From Rikenellaceae bacterium (GTDB taxonomy: Bacteria; Bacteroidota; Bacteroidia; Bacteroidales; UBA932), in assembly GCA_900767375.1 (NCBI GenBank), contig CAAFYX010000007.1:1-42247 (forward strand): DNA of 42,247 bases. The letters are read 5' to 3'. How positions within the stretch are numbered: position 1 is the stretch's first letter; each line of letters opens with the position of its first letter. The notes below the pieces were generated by a model, which was not told the DNA's origin, ran no database searches, and saw nothing but the letters and a program-made list of their open reading frames with translations. Both the position numbers and the translations under genes were made by a program. Shown here piece after piece: positions 15,516-24,266 of this stretch.

Positions 15516-16604
15516 ATGCATATCGCGAAGTGGATTCTGACAGCACTGCTGTCCGTCATACTTCCGTCGGCGCTGCTCTCCCAGGATTTCCCTGCAGAAG
15601 AGCCCGACGGAATTTTGTCGCCTGAACTCACCGGAGACGAGGTCGTCTTCCGTTTCTATGCCGACTTTGCGTCCGAGGTCCTTCTGGATGGCAGCTGGCA
15701 GGACTCGCCGCGCCTTATGCAGAAGATGCCCGGAGGTGTCTGGGAATACCATCTCACAGGGCTGAGACCCGAGATGTACTCCTATCGTTTCATAGTCGAC
15801 GGCGAAAGGGTCCCCGACCCCCACAATGCCATGAGCTATCGTGACGGTGCGTGCGTCGACAGCTATTTCTATATAGATGGTCCGGCCACGGACAAGTACA
15901 GGCTTGCATCCCATCCCGGAACGCTCGTGCGGACGAGCTTCTACAGCAGTGTCCTGAAATCCGACAGGAACCTTGTCGTCTACCTGCCGGCGGGATATGA
16001 CTCTAATCCGAAGGCTTCGTATCCCGTACTGTATCTTCTCCATGGAGAGGGTGGGGACGAAGAGTCCTGGGTCCGTGCTGGAAAAGCTCCCCAGATTCTG
16101 GATTATCTGATCGGTGCAGGCAGGGCAGTACCTATGATCGTTGTGATGCCTGACTGTTCCGGACCGGCATCGGGGGACGTGATGATGAGCAGCATCGTGA
16201 ACGAGGTCATCCCTTATGTGGAGTCGCGATACAGGGCCATATCTTCAGAGACCAAGCGCGGCATAGCCGGCATCGGTGAGAACGGCCGTCTGGCCATCAG
16301 GAGCTCGGTGGTGTATCTCAACAGGTTTGACTATATCTGCCCTCTCAGCTGCGGAGTGGAGGACAACGGCCGTCTGGTGGAGGATTTCCTTAAAGTAAAA
16401 CAGTCGAAGGTCAGGCTTTTCTGGGTCGGCTGCGGAAGGAAGGACAGTGCCGCATATGAACCGTCCAAGCTTCTGCACGACACCCTCTCTTACATCCATC
16501 TCGACCATTCGTTCTATCTGGGCAACGGAGGCCACGACTGGAACAGCTGGCGTCAGTTCTTCTGCTCGTTCGCTCCGATGATCTTCAAATACTACACGGA
16601 CTAA
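15516..16604 (+). CDS. Exported esterase-like protein lacking the catalytic serine
   Basis: The 362-residue protein has a signal peptide (cleavage near SALLSQ). A starch-binding-like E-set domain (about 35-120; VLLDGSW, YSYRFIVDG, DPHN) and an esterase D / enterochelin-esterase-type alpha/beta hydrolase domain (about 135-362) follow. Family landmarks are present: VVYLPAGYDSN, PVLYLLHGEGGDEESW, VVMPD, the acid region WVGCGRKD310 and H340 in GNGGHDWNSWR. The nucleophile elbow, normally GLSMGG, reads GIGENG (252-257), so the serine position is Gly254. It is therefore probably a non-hydrolysing binding protein, unless another residue serves. ATG 15516 is preferred over TTG 15513. It is in an operon with efp and closed by a strong terminator. 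Confidence 0.82.
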   Translation: MHIAKWILTALLSVILPSALLSQDFPAEEPDGILSPELTGDEVVFRFYADFASEVLLDGSWQDSPRLMQKMPGGVWEYHLTGLRPEMYSYRFIVDGERVPDPHNAMSYRDGACVDSYFYIDGPATDKYRLASHPGTLVRTSFYSSVLKSDRNLVVYLPAGYDSNPKASYPVLYLLHGEGGDEESWVRAGKAPQILDYLIGAGRAVPMIVVMPDCSGPASGDVMMSSIVNEVIPYVESRYRAISSETKRGIAGIGENGRLAIRSSVVYLNRFDYICPLSCGVEDNGRLVEDFLKVKQSKVRLFWVGCGRKDSAAYEPSKLLHDTLSYIHLDHSFYLGNGGHDWNSWRQFFCSFAPMIFKYYTD

Positions 16605-16610
16605 AAAAGC

Positions 16611-16638
16611 AAAACGACCGTTTCTCAACGGTCGTTTT
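16611..16638. terminator. Intrinsic (bidirectional) terminator after the esterase-like gene
   Basis: AAAACGACCGTT (16611-16622) and AACGGTCGTTTT (16627-16638) form a perfect 12-bp stem with a 4-nt loop TCTC, flanked by A-runs and T-runs. It separates the rightward efp unit from the leftward DUF4783 gene. Confidence 0.9.
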
Positions 16639-16651
16639 GATTTTCAAAAAA

Positions 16652-16689
16652 CCAACTTTTTAACCAAAAACTAACTTTTTAACAATCAA
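16652..16689. repeat. Two imperfect 19-bp tandem repeats
   Basis: Two adjacent units (16652-16670 and 16671-16689) share an 11-bp core AACTTTTTAAC and match at 15 of 19 positions. They lie in the AT-rich spacer between the terminator and the DUF4783 stop codon. No function is evident. Confidence 0.4.
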
Positions 16690-16723
16690 TCTGTATCAAC
16701 TATTTGCAAGTCCTGTGCCAAAG

Positions 16724-17128
16724 TCACTGCACCCTCTCGATTTTTAACTGCTGGATTTTATATTCCCCGTCCTTGAAGCTTATGAAGATGGTGACGCTGA
16801 AGTTCTCACCACCCGCTGCAAGGGTGCCCAGGGCATATTTCATGTTTGAGCGCCCGGCGATGTGGCTGATGTCGAAGGATCTGGGGGTATGCGAGTCGAA
16901 GAAGGCCTTTACTATCTGGCGCGCCTGGCTTTTGCTGGAATTGTTCAGGGAGGAGATGATGGAGATCTCGAGATTGTCGTCAAACCAGGCGGAAAGCTTT
17001 TCGGAATCCCCCTGTGTAAGATACTTGGAGATGGGGATGAACACCTCGTTCCCTTCCGTCTGAGCATGAAGGCTCATGCACAGGAAGGTCGCGATGAAAC
17101 ATAGAGAAATATACCTTAAGGCTTTCAT
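16724..17128 (-). CDS. DUF4783 family exported protein
   Basis: Starting at ATG 17128 the protein has 134 residues with a signal peptide (MKALRYISLCFIATFLCMSL, cleavage near HAQ). The mature part matches the pattern of the Bacteroidota DUF4783 family: FIPISKYLTQGDSEKLSAWF, DNLEISI, QARQIVKAFF, NMKYALGTLAAGGENFSV and a C-terminal QQLKIERV. The fold is probably a small cystatin/NTF2-like alpha-beta unit. Function is unknown. In this phylum the gene is, from memory, often next to rlmH, as here. The two are divergent, with 65 nt between the starts. Confidence 0.82.
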   Translation of the reverse strand: MKALRYISLCFIATFLCMSLHAQTEGNEVFIPISKYLTQGDSEKLSAWFDDNLEISIISSLNNSSKSQARQIVKAFFDSHTPRSFDISHIAGRSNMKYALGTLAAGGENFSVTIFISFKDGEYKIQQLKIERVQ

Positions 17129-17143
17129 ATCGGAGCCATTTCC

Positions 17144-17174
17144 TTGCAAATATTGAGCCACGTTGCTATATTTG
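17144..17174 (+). promoter_or_regulatory. Promoter of rlmH and the histidine kinase gene
   Basis: TTG (17144-17146), exactly 20 nt, then TATATTTG (17167-17174). The rlmH ATG lies 20 nt after the -7 box, leaving a short leader without a Shine-Dalgarno sequence. Confidence 0.65.
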
Positions 17175-17193
17175 CTGAAGTGCTTGAACGATA

Positions 17194-17667
17194 ATGAAAA
17201 TCACTCTTCTGACTGTCGGCAGGACCGATGTGAAATGGGTCCGTGAGGGCCTGGAGCTATATGTTTCCAGGCTGGTCCACTATATTCCGTTCACTCTCCA
17301 GGAAATTCCTGAGCTGAAGGGCGTGTCTTCATTCTCTCAGGCTCAGATCAAGTCCAGGGAGGGTGGGCTGATCCTCAAGGCGGTGAAGCCTTCCGATGAG
17401 GTCATCCTTCTGGACGAGCACGGGAAGGAGTTCCGTTCGGTGGATTTTGCACGCAGGATTGAGGAAAAGATCTCCAAGGGCTCCAGGGACCTTGTCTTTG
17501 TGATCGGCGGAGCCTATGGTTTCAGCGATGAAGTGTATGTCAGGGCTGACGGGAAGATATCGCTTTCGCAGATGACCTTCTCGCATCAGATGGTTAGAAC
17601 GATTTTTGTAGAGCAGCTATACCGTGCATTCACGATAATCAAGGGTGAGCCGTACCATCACGAATAG
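17194..17667 (+). CDS. rlmH: 23S rRNA (pseudouridine1915-N3) methyltransferase
   Basis: RlmH methylates pseudouridine 1915 in helix 69 of 23S rRNA on assembled ribosomes, using SAM. The 157-residue SPOUT protein shows ITLLTVGRT at the N-terminus, LDEHGKEFRS, the SAM-binding knot FVIGGAYGFSDEV and the C-terminal signature SQMTFSHQMVRTIFVEQLYRA, ending GEPYHHE. Length and motifs match the family fully. The kinase gene starts 5 nt downstream, so it is probably cotranscribed, although no functional tie is known. Confidence 0.96.
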   Translation: MKITLLTVGRTDVKWVREGLELYVSRLVHYIPFTLQEIPELKGVSSFSQAQIKSREGGLILKAVKPSDEVILLDEHGKEFRSVDFARRIEEKISKGSRDLVFVIGGAYGFSDEVYVRADGKISLSQMTFSHQMVRTIFVEQLYRAFTIIKGEPYHHE

Positions 17668-17672
17668 AACCG

Positions 17673-20600
17673 ATGAAAAGGATCAAGTGGAAAGAATATG
17701 CAGCCTTTTTTCTGGTGCTCCTGAGCGCCTTCGTCCTGCTGTGGGCCACTGAGATCACCAAGGCCCCCGGGGATACCGACCAGGCTGCCGGGCGTGTCCA
17801 GAAGGTCCTGAACGGGAAGATGGCCGTTATGGACGGGTATATTGCCAGTGCGCTGGAGTCCGACTGCACGCAGTGGATGAAGCTGGACAATCTCCCCCGC
17901 GACATGGTCATATACCGCTATGTGGCGGATACGCTCCAGTCATGGGACCATACTTTCACCGTGCTCAATGATGAGGTCGGCCCCAAGCTTCTCATCCATA
18001 ACCTCACAAATCCCAGGAACAACATTTCGTCGCCTTTCAGCGACATCTCCGACAGGGCTTCGTTCGTGAACATCGGTCAGAGCTGGTATCTGGTCAAGGC
18101 TGTCAGCGCGCAAAACTGCCGCGTCGTCGCAGGTCTGGAGGTGATGTCATCCCCGGACAGGAGCGGCTCGAACGGGATAAACCCTGATTTCCACCTGAGC
18201 GACAGCTTCTTCATCACTCCGCTCTCGACCAACGGCGGCTCCACCGTCCTGGCTGACGGTGTGCCGCAGTTCAAAGTCATGCAGGAGACTTTCAGGGACT
18301 CTTCGGTGATGCATTCCTATCTGGTTTGGATCTCCCTCGTGCTCTTTGTGGCTGCGCTCCTGATCTTCCTTTCCGGCCACAGGACGATGCGTGTATTCTG
18401 GATAGTGCTGTCCCTTCTCCTCCTATCGATGTCTCTGATGTACGTGTGGGGCTTCAACGCGCAGGGAAGCAGCATCCTGTTCTCTCCTTCGCTCTATGCG
18501 GACGGCCCCGTGCTGTTCTCACTGGGTGCCGTCCTGCTGATAAACCTGTTCATCCTTTCGCTGGTTTTCTGCCTGTACATCGTCAGGACCAGGATATTCA
18601 GATACCTGAAGGACCGTTCGAGGTCAGGCGTCCATCTGGTCGCCCTTTCCGTGCTGACTCTCCTTTTCCTTCTCGGCATACTGATTTATCTGCATACCAC
18701 GTTCCGCAGCATAGCGCACAACTCCAACATTGTCCTTGAGCTTTATAGGCTCAACGAGCTGAGCGTCTACACGGCCATCGTCTATCTGTCGTTCATCTCC
18801 CTGCTGCTCTGCGTGCCGCTGCTGGCCCAGTTCCTGAGGCCGGCGGCCAAGGCTCTCTTCGGGTGGAGATACGACGCTTTCTCTCCTGTCAGCCGTATGG
18901 TGCTGGCCGTTCTGGCCGGTGTCTATTTCGTGCTGGTGTCAGCGGATATCGGTTTCAGGAAGGAGCAGGACAAGGTCGAGGTCTGGGCGAACCGCCTGTC
19001 GGTCGACCGTGACATCGCCCTTGAGCTGCAGCTCCGTCAGGTGGAGCATTCCATCGCGAACGACTTCTTCATCGCATCGCTGTCCGTTCTGCCCAATGCC
19101 GTGGCGACCATCGCCAACCGCCTGTCCGACAACTACATGAACACCATATCCCAGGACTACGACGTCTCAGTGGTCCTGATGGACCAGAACGAGACCGACC
19201 CTTCTATCCGCGCCTTCATCAATGAGCGTGTGAGGTCGGGAGTCAAGATCCACGACAATTCCCGGTTCGTCTATACCACCACCATATCCGGCCATCCGTA
19301 CTATTCCGGTCTCTTCACTTATTTCAACCCCCGCTACGGGGTCTCTTACATGCTCGTCGGGGTGGAGCCGAAGATGAACAAGGAGTATGGCGGATACTCG
19401 TTCCTTCTGGACATAGCCGCTCCCGGGACTGTGGTGATCCCGTCCAGGTATTCGTTCGCCAAGTACAAGGACAAGACCCTGGTGAGCTTCAAGGGCGACT
19501 ACCCGTATCCTACCCTTATGTCCGGCGAGATCCAGGAGGCTGTCGCCGCCGGGACCTCCCTGAAGGTCCTGAACGGCTACCAGCATTTCCTGAACGATGT
19601 GGACGAGAACGAGACGGTCATCATCTCAAGGAAGGTGGAGAGTATGATCAGCTATTTCGTGACAGGCATCTTCATCGCCCTGTTTGCGTTCATCTGCTTC
19701 TCGATGATGGCCATGTCGCGCCGTCGTTTCAGGATGTTCGCGAAGTCATACTTCAAGAACCGCATCACTTCCATCCTGATGATTTCGCTCATCGTGACCC
19801 TCATCGCCATGGCGACGGTCAGCGTTTTCTTCGTCTACCAGCGAAACGACGCCAACAAGCAGAAGATGATGTCGGACAAGGTGAACGCCCTCCAGGCCAT
19901 GCTGGCCGGAGGTTTCCGTTTCGTGGATGACTTCCACCAGATAAACACTTCCGAACTGACCCAGCTGATGGAGAATGCGGGCAACATGGCCAAGGCCGAC
20001 ATCACTCTGTACTCACCGCGTGGAAAGGCTTTCAGGTCGACTGCTCCGGACGTGTTCGACAGGCTGCTGCTGAGCGACCGCATCAATGAAGATGCCTTCG
20101 AGGCCATCGTGTACAAGCACAGGAGGTATTTCATAAACAAGGAGATGCTCGGCTCCAAGAAGTATTACGCCCTCTATGCTCCGTTGATGAACGAGAAGGG
20201 TGATATAGTGGCCATCCTCTGCTCGCCTTACACGGACGAGAACTATGATTTCGAAATGGAGGCCGTAATGCATTCCATCACCGTGATATCCGTGTTCCTG
20301 ATACTTCTGCTCCTGGCCCGTTTCATGGCTGTCACCGTCGTGGACAAGATGCTCAAGCCTATCGTGGCCATAGGCCGGAGGATGAACAGGATGAATATCG
20401 AAAACCTTGAGCGCATCACATACGACCGTGACGATGAGATCTCCACCCTGGTCAATGCCTACAACCTGATGGTGGACGACCTGGAGAAGAGTACCAGGCA
20501 GCTCGCCCAGGCCGAGCGCGACAAGGCGTGGAGCTCCATGGCACGCCAGGTCGCCCATGAGATCAAGAACCCTCTCACTCCGATGAAACTGCAGCTCCAG

Positions 20601-21221
20601 CGTCTGATACGTCTGAAGAGCCGCAATGCTCCCGGATGGGAGGAGAAGTTCGATGAGGTCGCCGCAGTGGTGCTCGACCACATCGACATTCTCACCGACA
20701 CCGCCAATGAGTTCTCTACCTTCGCCAAGCTTAACACCGAGGCGCACTCGCTCATCGAGCTGGACGCTCTCCTTCAGGAGGAGATATCAATGTTCGACAA
20801 CAAGGACAATATCGAATTCTCCTACTTCGGGATTGAAGGGGCCACTGTGATGGGACCGAAACCGCAGCTCACCCGTGTGTTCGTCAATCTCATAACCAAT
20901 GCCGTCCAGGCTGTGGAGATCTCCCAGCAGGAGGCTCTGGATGCCGGCAGGGAGCCTGCAAGGGGACGCATCATGGTTTCTTTGAGGAATTCTTCTGCCG
21001 ACGGGTTCTATGACATAGTGGTCGAGGACAACGGTCCCGGGGTGAGCCCGGAGAACCAGTCAAGGCTGTTCACGCCTAATTTCACTACAAAGAACGGCGG
21101 AACCGGTCTGGGTCTCGCCATCTGCAGGAGCATTCTTGAAAGGTGCGATGCGGAGATATTCTATTCCAAGTCATTCGCCCTTGAGGGCGCCTGCTTCACT
21201 GTGAGATATCCTAAGAGCTAG
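17673..21221 (+). CDS. Large NtrY-like membrane histidine kinase
   Basis: This 1182-residue sensor kinase has about ten membrane segments. TM1 (10-26) is followed by an extracytoplasmic region (about 30-210), then a six-helix block (about 217-427) and a second extracytoplasmic region (about 430-650). Two helices (about 655-680, 696-721), a third extracytoplasmic domain (about 722-865) and a last helix (868-890) come next. A HAMP-like linker, the HisKA phospho-acceptor H962 in RQVAHEIKNPLTPMK, and the ATPase domain with NLITNAVQAV, VEDNGPGVS and GGTGLGLAI complete it. The HEIKNPLTP box and layout match the NtrY class, which pairs with NtrC-type regulators. The only such regulator in the window is at 10560-11705. 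It is much longer than typical NtrY. Its end overlaps xseA by 4 nt. Confidence 0.88.
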   Translation: MKRIKWKEYAAFFLVLLSAFVLLWATEITKAPGDTDQAAGRVQKVLNGKMAVMDGYIASALESDCTQWMKLDNLPRDMVIYRYVADTLQSWDHTFTVLNDEVGPKLLIHNLTNPRNNISSPFSDISDRASFVNIGQSWYLVKAVSAQNCRVVAGLEVMSSPDRSGSNGINPDFHLSDSFFITPLSTNGGSTVLADGVPQFKVMQETFRDSSVMHSYLVWISLVLFVAALLIFLSGHRTMRVFWIVLSLLLLSMSLMYVWGFNAQGSSILFSPSLYADGPVLFSLGAVLLINLFILSLVFCLYIVRTRIFRYLKDRSRSGVHLVALSVLTLLFLLGILIYLHTTFRSIAHNSNIVLELYRLNELSVYTAIVYLSFISLLLCVPLLAQFLRPAAKALFGWRYDAFSPVSRMVLAVLAGVYFVLVSADIGFRKEQDKVEVWANRLSVDRDIALELQLRQVEHSIANDFFIASLSVLPNAVATIANRLSDNYMNTISQDYDVSVVLMDQNETDPSIRAFINERVRSGVKIHDNSRFVYTTTISGHPYYSGLFTYFNPRYGVSYMLVGVEPKMNKEYGGYSFLLDIAAPGTVVIPSRYSFAKYKDKTLVSFKGDYPYPTLMSGEIQEAVAAGTSLKVLNGYQHFLNDVDENETVIISRKVESMISYFVTGIFIALFAFICFSMMAMSRRRFRMFAKSYFKNRITSILMISLIVTLIAMATVSVFFVYQRNDANKQKMMSDKVNALQAMLAGGFRFVDDFHQINTSELTQLMENAGNMAKADITLYSPRGKAFRSTAPDVFDRLLLSDRINEDAFEAIVYKHRRYFINKEMLGSKKYYALYAPLMNEKGDIVAILCSPYTDENYDFEMEAVMHSITVISVFLILLLLARFMAVTVVDKMLKPIVAIGRRMNRMNIENLERITYDRDDEISTLVNAYNLMVDDLEKSTRQLAQAERDKAWSSMARQVAHEIKNPLTPMKLQLQRLIRLKSRNAPGWEEKFDEVAAVVLDHIDILTDTANEFSTFAKLNTEAHSLIELDALLQEEISMFDNKDNIEFSYFGIEGATVMGPKPQLTRVFVNLITNAVQAVEISQQEALDAGREPARGRIMVSLRNSSADGFYDIVVEDNGPGVSPENQSRLFTPNFTTKNGGTGLGLAICRSILERCDAEIFYSKSFALEGACFTVRYPKS

Positions 21222-22327
21222 TCTTTCCGTATTACTTCGCACTCCAATGCGCCGTCCGAGAACATCAGGGTGATGCGGTCACCCGCATTGGCTCCCGCCG
21301 CGGTTTTCATGACTACACCGCGGCTGTCCGCTGCGAGGACGTAGCCGCGCTTGAGTATGCCGCGCGGGTCGGCATTCCTGATCCTTGACTCGAGCAGGTC
21401 GAGGCGTGAGCCGAGTGCATTGACCTTGTTTATGAAGGCCAGGCGGAGGCGGGTGGTAAAGGATGAGATGCGCTCGTCTTCGGCCATGAAGCAGGCGATG
21501 AACTCGTCGGCGAGGGCGGTGGGGGTCTTGACGTAGGAGAAGGCCACCATGTCGGCTACATGGTAGTCCCTGTCGTGGCCGATGGCGGTGTAGACGGGGA
21601 TATTGCAATTGGCGATGCGCCAGCAGAGCCCGTAGTCGTCGAAGCAGGCGAGGTCGAGGGTGGAGCCCCCGCCTCTTAGGATGAGCACTGCGTCGAACTG
21701 ATCCGAGCAGCTTTCGATCCTGTCGAGGGCGTCGGTGATGGACTCGGGAGCGGTCTGGCCCTGCATCGCGGCTTCGAACAGCTCTGTCCTGAAGACGAAG
21801 CCGAACTCGTTTTCATGGAGGTGGCGGCAGAAGTCGCCGTATCCGGCGGCGTCATGTGCTGAGATTATGGCCAGGGAGTATGGCAAAGGAGGCAGGGAGA
21901 GGCCTTTCTGCCTGTCGAGCTGGCCCTCCTCTTCGAGACGTGCGATGGTGCGTCTCTTCTCGAGCTCCTGCTCGCCCAGGGTGAACTGCGGGTCGATGTC
22001 GTCTATGGTGAGAGTCATGCCGTAGAGCTCGCTGTAGGTCACCTGGACCCTGACGAGCACGGAGATCCCGGCCTTGAGAGGGGAGCCGGTGGCTGTGGAG
22101 AAGAACTGGCTGAGCTGCCAGTATTTCGACCTCCAGATGACGGCGTGCGCTTTTGCGACGGTGCCTGTCTCATCGTTCTGGGAGAGCTCCAGATAGCAGT
22201 GGCCGTTCGATCTGGCGCTGATGGATGCGATCTCCGCCCTGACCCAGACCTTCTGGGGGAACATGTCTTCCAGCTCCGTCCTGAGCATGTGCTGGAGGGT
22301 GAACAGGTCGATGAATTCTTTTTCCAT
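21218..22327 (-). CDS. xseA: Exodeoxyribonuclease VII large subunit
   Basis: XseA is the catalytic subunit of the single-strand exonuclease used in mismatch repair and DNA-damage processing. ATG 22327 gives 369 residues, a little shorter than the E. coli protein. An N-terminal OB-fold domain (about 20-105; VWVRAEIASISARSNGHCYLEL) precedes the catalytic domain, with IISAHDAAGYGDF, ILRGGGSTLDL and the histidine region YTAIGHDRDYHVADMVA. A coiled-coil segment (about 270-320) and a short C-terminal GYVLA...GDRITL domain follow. The small subunit gene xseB is 3.3 kb away on the other strand. The 3' end overlaps the kinase gene by 4 nt (CTAG). Confidence 0.92.
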   Translation of the reverse strand: MEKEFIDLFTLQHMLRTELEDMFPQKVWVRAEIASISARSNGHCYLELSQNDETGTVAKAHAVIWRSKYWQLSQFFSTATGSPLKAGISVLVRVQVTYSELYGMTLTIDDIDPQFTLGEQELEKRRTIARLEEEGQLDRQKGLSLPPLPYSLAIISAHDAAGYGDFCRHLHENEFGFVFRTELFEAAMQGQTAPESITDALDRIESCSDQFDAVLILRGGGSTLDLACFDDYGLCWRIANCNIPVYTAIGHDRDYHVADMVAFSYVKTPTALADEFIACFMAEDERISSFTTRLRLAFINKVNALGSRLDLLESRIRNADPRGILKRGYVLAADSRGVVMKTAAGANAGDRITLMFSDGALECEVIRKD

Positions 22328-22348
22328 TCTCTTCTTTCTCCTTTGTGA

Positions 22349-22388
22349 CAAAGTTAGGAATTTAATTGATAGAAAATTGCTATATTTG
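22349..22388. promoter_or_regulatory. Divergent -7 boxes between xseA and engB
   Basis: Minus strand TAACTTTG (22349-22356) faces xseA (ATG 22327). Plus strand TATATTTG (22381-22388) faces engB (ATG 22413). Both match TAnnTTTG, but no TTG is at 20-nt spacing. Confidence 0.45.
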
Positions 22389-22412
22389 CATGCGATTTAT
22401 CGGACGGTCCAA

Positions 22413-23009
22413 ATGAAAATTACTGACGCCAAGTTTTCGGGCAGCAGCACCAGAATCTCTCAGAAACCCAAGCAGAGGCTTCCTGAGTTTGCATTCATAG
22501 GCCGTTCCAATGTCGGCAAATCCTCCCTCATAAATATGCTTACCGGTCGCAGGAAACTTGCGATGACGTCCTCCACGCCCGGAAAGACGAAGGTGGTGAA
22601 CCACTTCCTTATAAATGACAGATGGTATCTGGTGGACCTTCCCGGATACGGCTATGCCCAGATGTCTCAGAAGGGCAGGGCGGAGCTGGAGGCGGTCATC
22701 AATGACTACATCCTGAATTCCGAGGACCTCGTGATGCTTTTCGTCCTGGTGGACTCGCGTCATGACATAGGGAAGATCGACCTCGATTTCATGGCACGTC
22801 TCGGGGAGAAGGGCATCCCGTTCTCGATCATATTCACCAAGTGCGACAAGCAGGGTCCGAACGTCCTTGCCGCACAGGTGGAGCGCGACTCCCAGATACT
22901 CTCGGAGCAGTGGGAGGAGCTGCCGCAGATGTTCTGCAGCTCCGCCGAGAACGGCATGGGAAAGGATGATATACTCGATTATGTTGGTAAAATAATAGAA
23001 TCTTTATAG
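22413..23009 (+). CDS. engB: Ribosome biogenesis GTPase YsxC/YihA
   Basis: EngB is an essential small GTPase in large-subunit assembly and cell division. The 198-residue protein shows G1 GRSNVGKSSLIN, switch I TSSTPGKTK, G3 DLPGYGYA, G4 TKCDK and G5 CSSAENG, the exact set for the TrmE-Era-EngA-EngB subfamily. The longer open frame beginning at 22221 would run across the promoter and into xseA, so ATG 22413 is used. prs follows after 6 nt. Together with der (24263) two ribosome-assembly GTPases are in this unit. Confidence 0.95.
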   Translation: MKITDAKFSGSSTRISQKPKQRLPEFAFIGRSNVGKSSLINMLTGRRKLAMTSSTPGKTKVVNHFLINDRWYLVDLPGYGYAQMSQKGRAELEAVINDYILNSEDLVMLFVLVDSRHDIGKIDLDFMARLGEKGIPFSIIFTKCDKQGPNVLAAQVERDSQILSEQWEELPQMFCSSAENGMGKDDILDYVGKIIESL

Positions 23010-23015
23010 TCAGTT

Positions 23016-23993
23016 ATGAACAACGTACACAAATTGGAAGTTTTTGCCTGCAGGGCATCAAGAAACTTCGCAGAGAAGGTGATTGACGAATTGAACGCCA
23101 TCAGAACGGGTGACGAGGAGGAGATCAAGCTCGGAAACATCGAGGTGACCCCTTTCAGTGACGGTGAGTTCCAGCCGGCTTTCGTGGACAGTGTCCGCGG
23201 CGCCACAGTATTCATCATCCAGTCCACTTTCCCGCCTGCAGACAACCTTCTCGAGCTCCTGCTCACCATCGATGCTGCCAAGAGAGCTTCAGCTGACAAG
23301 GTCATCGCAGTGATCCCTTATTTCGGACTCGCCCGTCAGGACCGCAAGGACAGGCCGAGGGTCTCCATCGGAGCCAAGCTCGCCGCCAACCTCCTCCGCG
23401 CCGCCGGTGCCGACCGAGTGATGACGTGCGACCTCCACGCCGACCAGATCCAGGGATTCTTCGACTTCCCTGTCGACCATATCTACGCCAGCAAGGTGTT
23501 CATCCCTTACTTCAAGTCCCAGCACATCGAGAACCTCGCCATCGCCGCCCCTGACATGGGAGGCGCAAAGCGCGCCAAGGCTTATGCCAACGAGCTCGGC
23601 TGCCCGGTGATCATCTGCCACAAGTCCCGCCTGAAGGCCAATGTCGTAGCGTCCATCACCGCCATCGGTGAGGTCGAAGGGAAGAACATCATCATCGTCG
23701 ATGACATGATCGACACCGCCGGCACCTTGACCAAGGCCGCCGACGTGCTTATGTCCATGGGCGCTGCCAGCGTGCGCGCCTGCGCCACCCACGGAATCCT
23801 TTCCGGCCCTGCCATTGACAGGATCAATGCTTCCAGCCTCACGGAAGTGTTCGTGACCGACACGATTCCGCTCACCAAGGACCCTTCCGTGGACACCTCC
23901 AAGATCAAGGTCCTTTCGATGACCCAGACCTTCGCCAGGATCATCAAGAAGGTATACAATTACGAGCCTATCAGCACAGAGTTCATCTTCTAG
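23016..23993 (+). CDS. prs: Ribose-phosphate pyrophosphokinase
   Basis: PRPP synthetase makes phosphoribosyl diphosphate from ribose 5-phosphate and ATP for nucleotide, His and Trp synthesis. The 325-residue protein has the N-terminal half with FSDGEFQP and VFIIQSTFPPADN, the flexible catalytic loop YFGLARQDRKDRPR, CDLHADQIQGFF and the C-terminal PRPP-binding motif IIIVDDMIDTAGT. Length is normal for class I. The gene after it (24000) starts 6 nt downstream. Confidence 0.96.
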   Translation: MNNVHKLEVFACRASRNFAEKVIDELNAIRTGDEEEIKLGNIEVTPFSDGEFQPAFVDSVRGATVFIIQSTFPPADNLLELLLTIDAAKRASADKVIAVIPYFGLARQDRKDRPRVSIGAKLAANLLRAAGADRVMTCDLHADQIQGFFDFPVDHIYASKVFIPYFKSQHIENLAIAAPDMGGAKRAKAYANELGCPVIICHKSRLKANVVASITAIGEVEGKNIIIVDDMIDTAGTLTKAADVLMSMGAASVRACATHGILSGPAIDRINASSLTEVFVTDTIPLTKDPSVDTSKIKVLSMTQTFARIIKKVYNYEPISTEFIF

Positions 23994-23999
23994 TCGACC

Positions 24000-24266
24000 A
24001 TGAAGGTGTTTCTGCTCGCGCTTGTCCTCATAGGGCTCGGTGTCTTCGGAATGTGCTTCAATATCATATTCCGCAAGGACGGCAAGTTCCCCGAGTACGA
24101 GGTGAGCCAGAACAAGGAGATGCGCAAGCTCGGCATCCGCTGCATGCACGAGGAGGACGCCGCACTTTTCGGCAAGAAAGGAAAAGCCAGGCACGACCGC
24201 TGTACCGGTGAGTTCACCGAGAGCTGCAAGGGTTGTGCACTTTATAAAGAAGAGAAACAGTTATGA
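24000..24266 (+). CDS. Small membrane-anchored cysteine-containing protein
   Basis: The 88-residue protein has one N-terminal hydrophobic helix (about 3-22, MKVFLLALVLIGLGVFGMCF), then NIIFRKDGKFPEYEVSQNK. A soluble tail follows with four cysteines, one in GIRCMHEED and three in RCTGEFTESCKGCALY. It resembles the short single-helix cysteine proteins common in Bacteroidota ('GKFP...GNKxMxxxGIxC' type). These recall NqrM-like metal or cluster factors in layout, although I cannot assign it there. The cysteines could bind a metal. It lies between prs and der, and its stop overlaps der's start (ATGA). Confidence 0.7.
   Translation: MKVFLLALVLIGLGVFGMCFNIIFRKDGKFPEYEVSQNKEMRKLGIRCMHEEDAALFGKKGKARHDRCTGEFTESCKGCALYKEEKQL

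Noticed and set aside
22221..22412. Longer start for engB at 22221
   Set aside because: It would overlap the divergent xseA start and both promoter boxes; EngB proteins begin where ATG 22413 places it.
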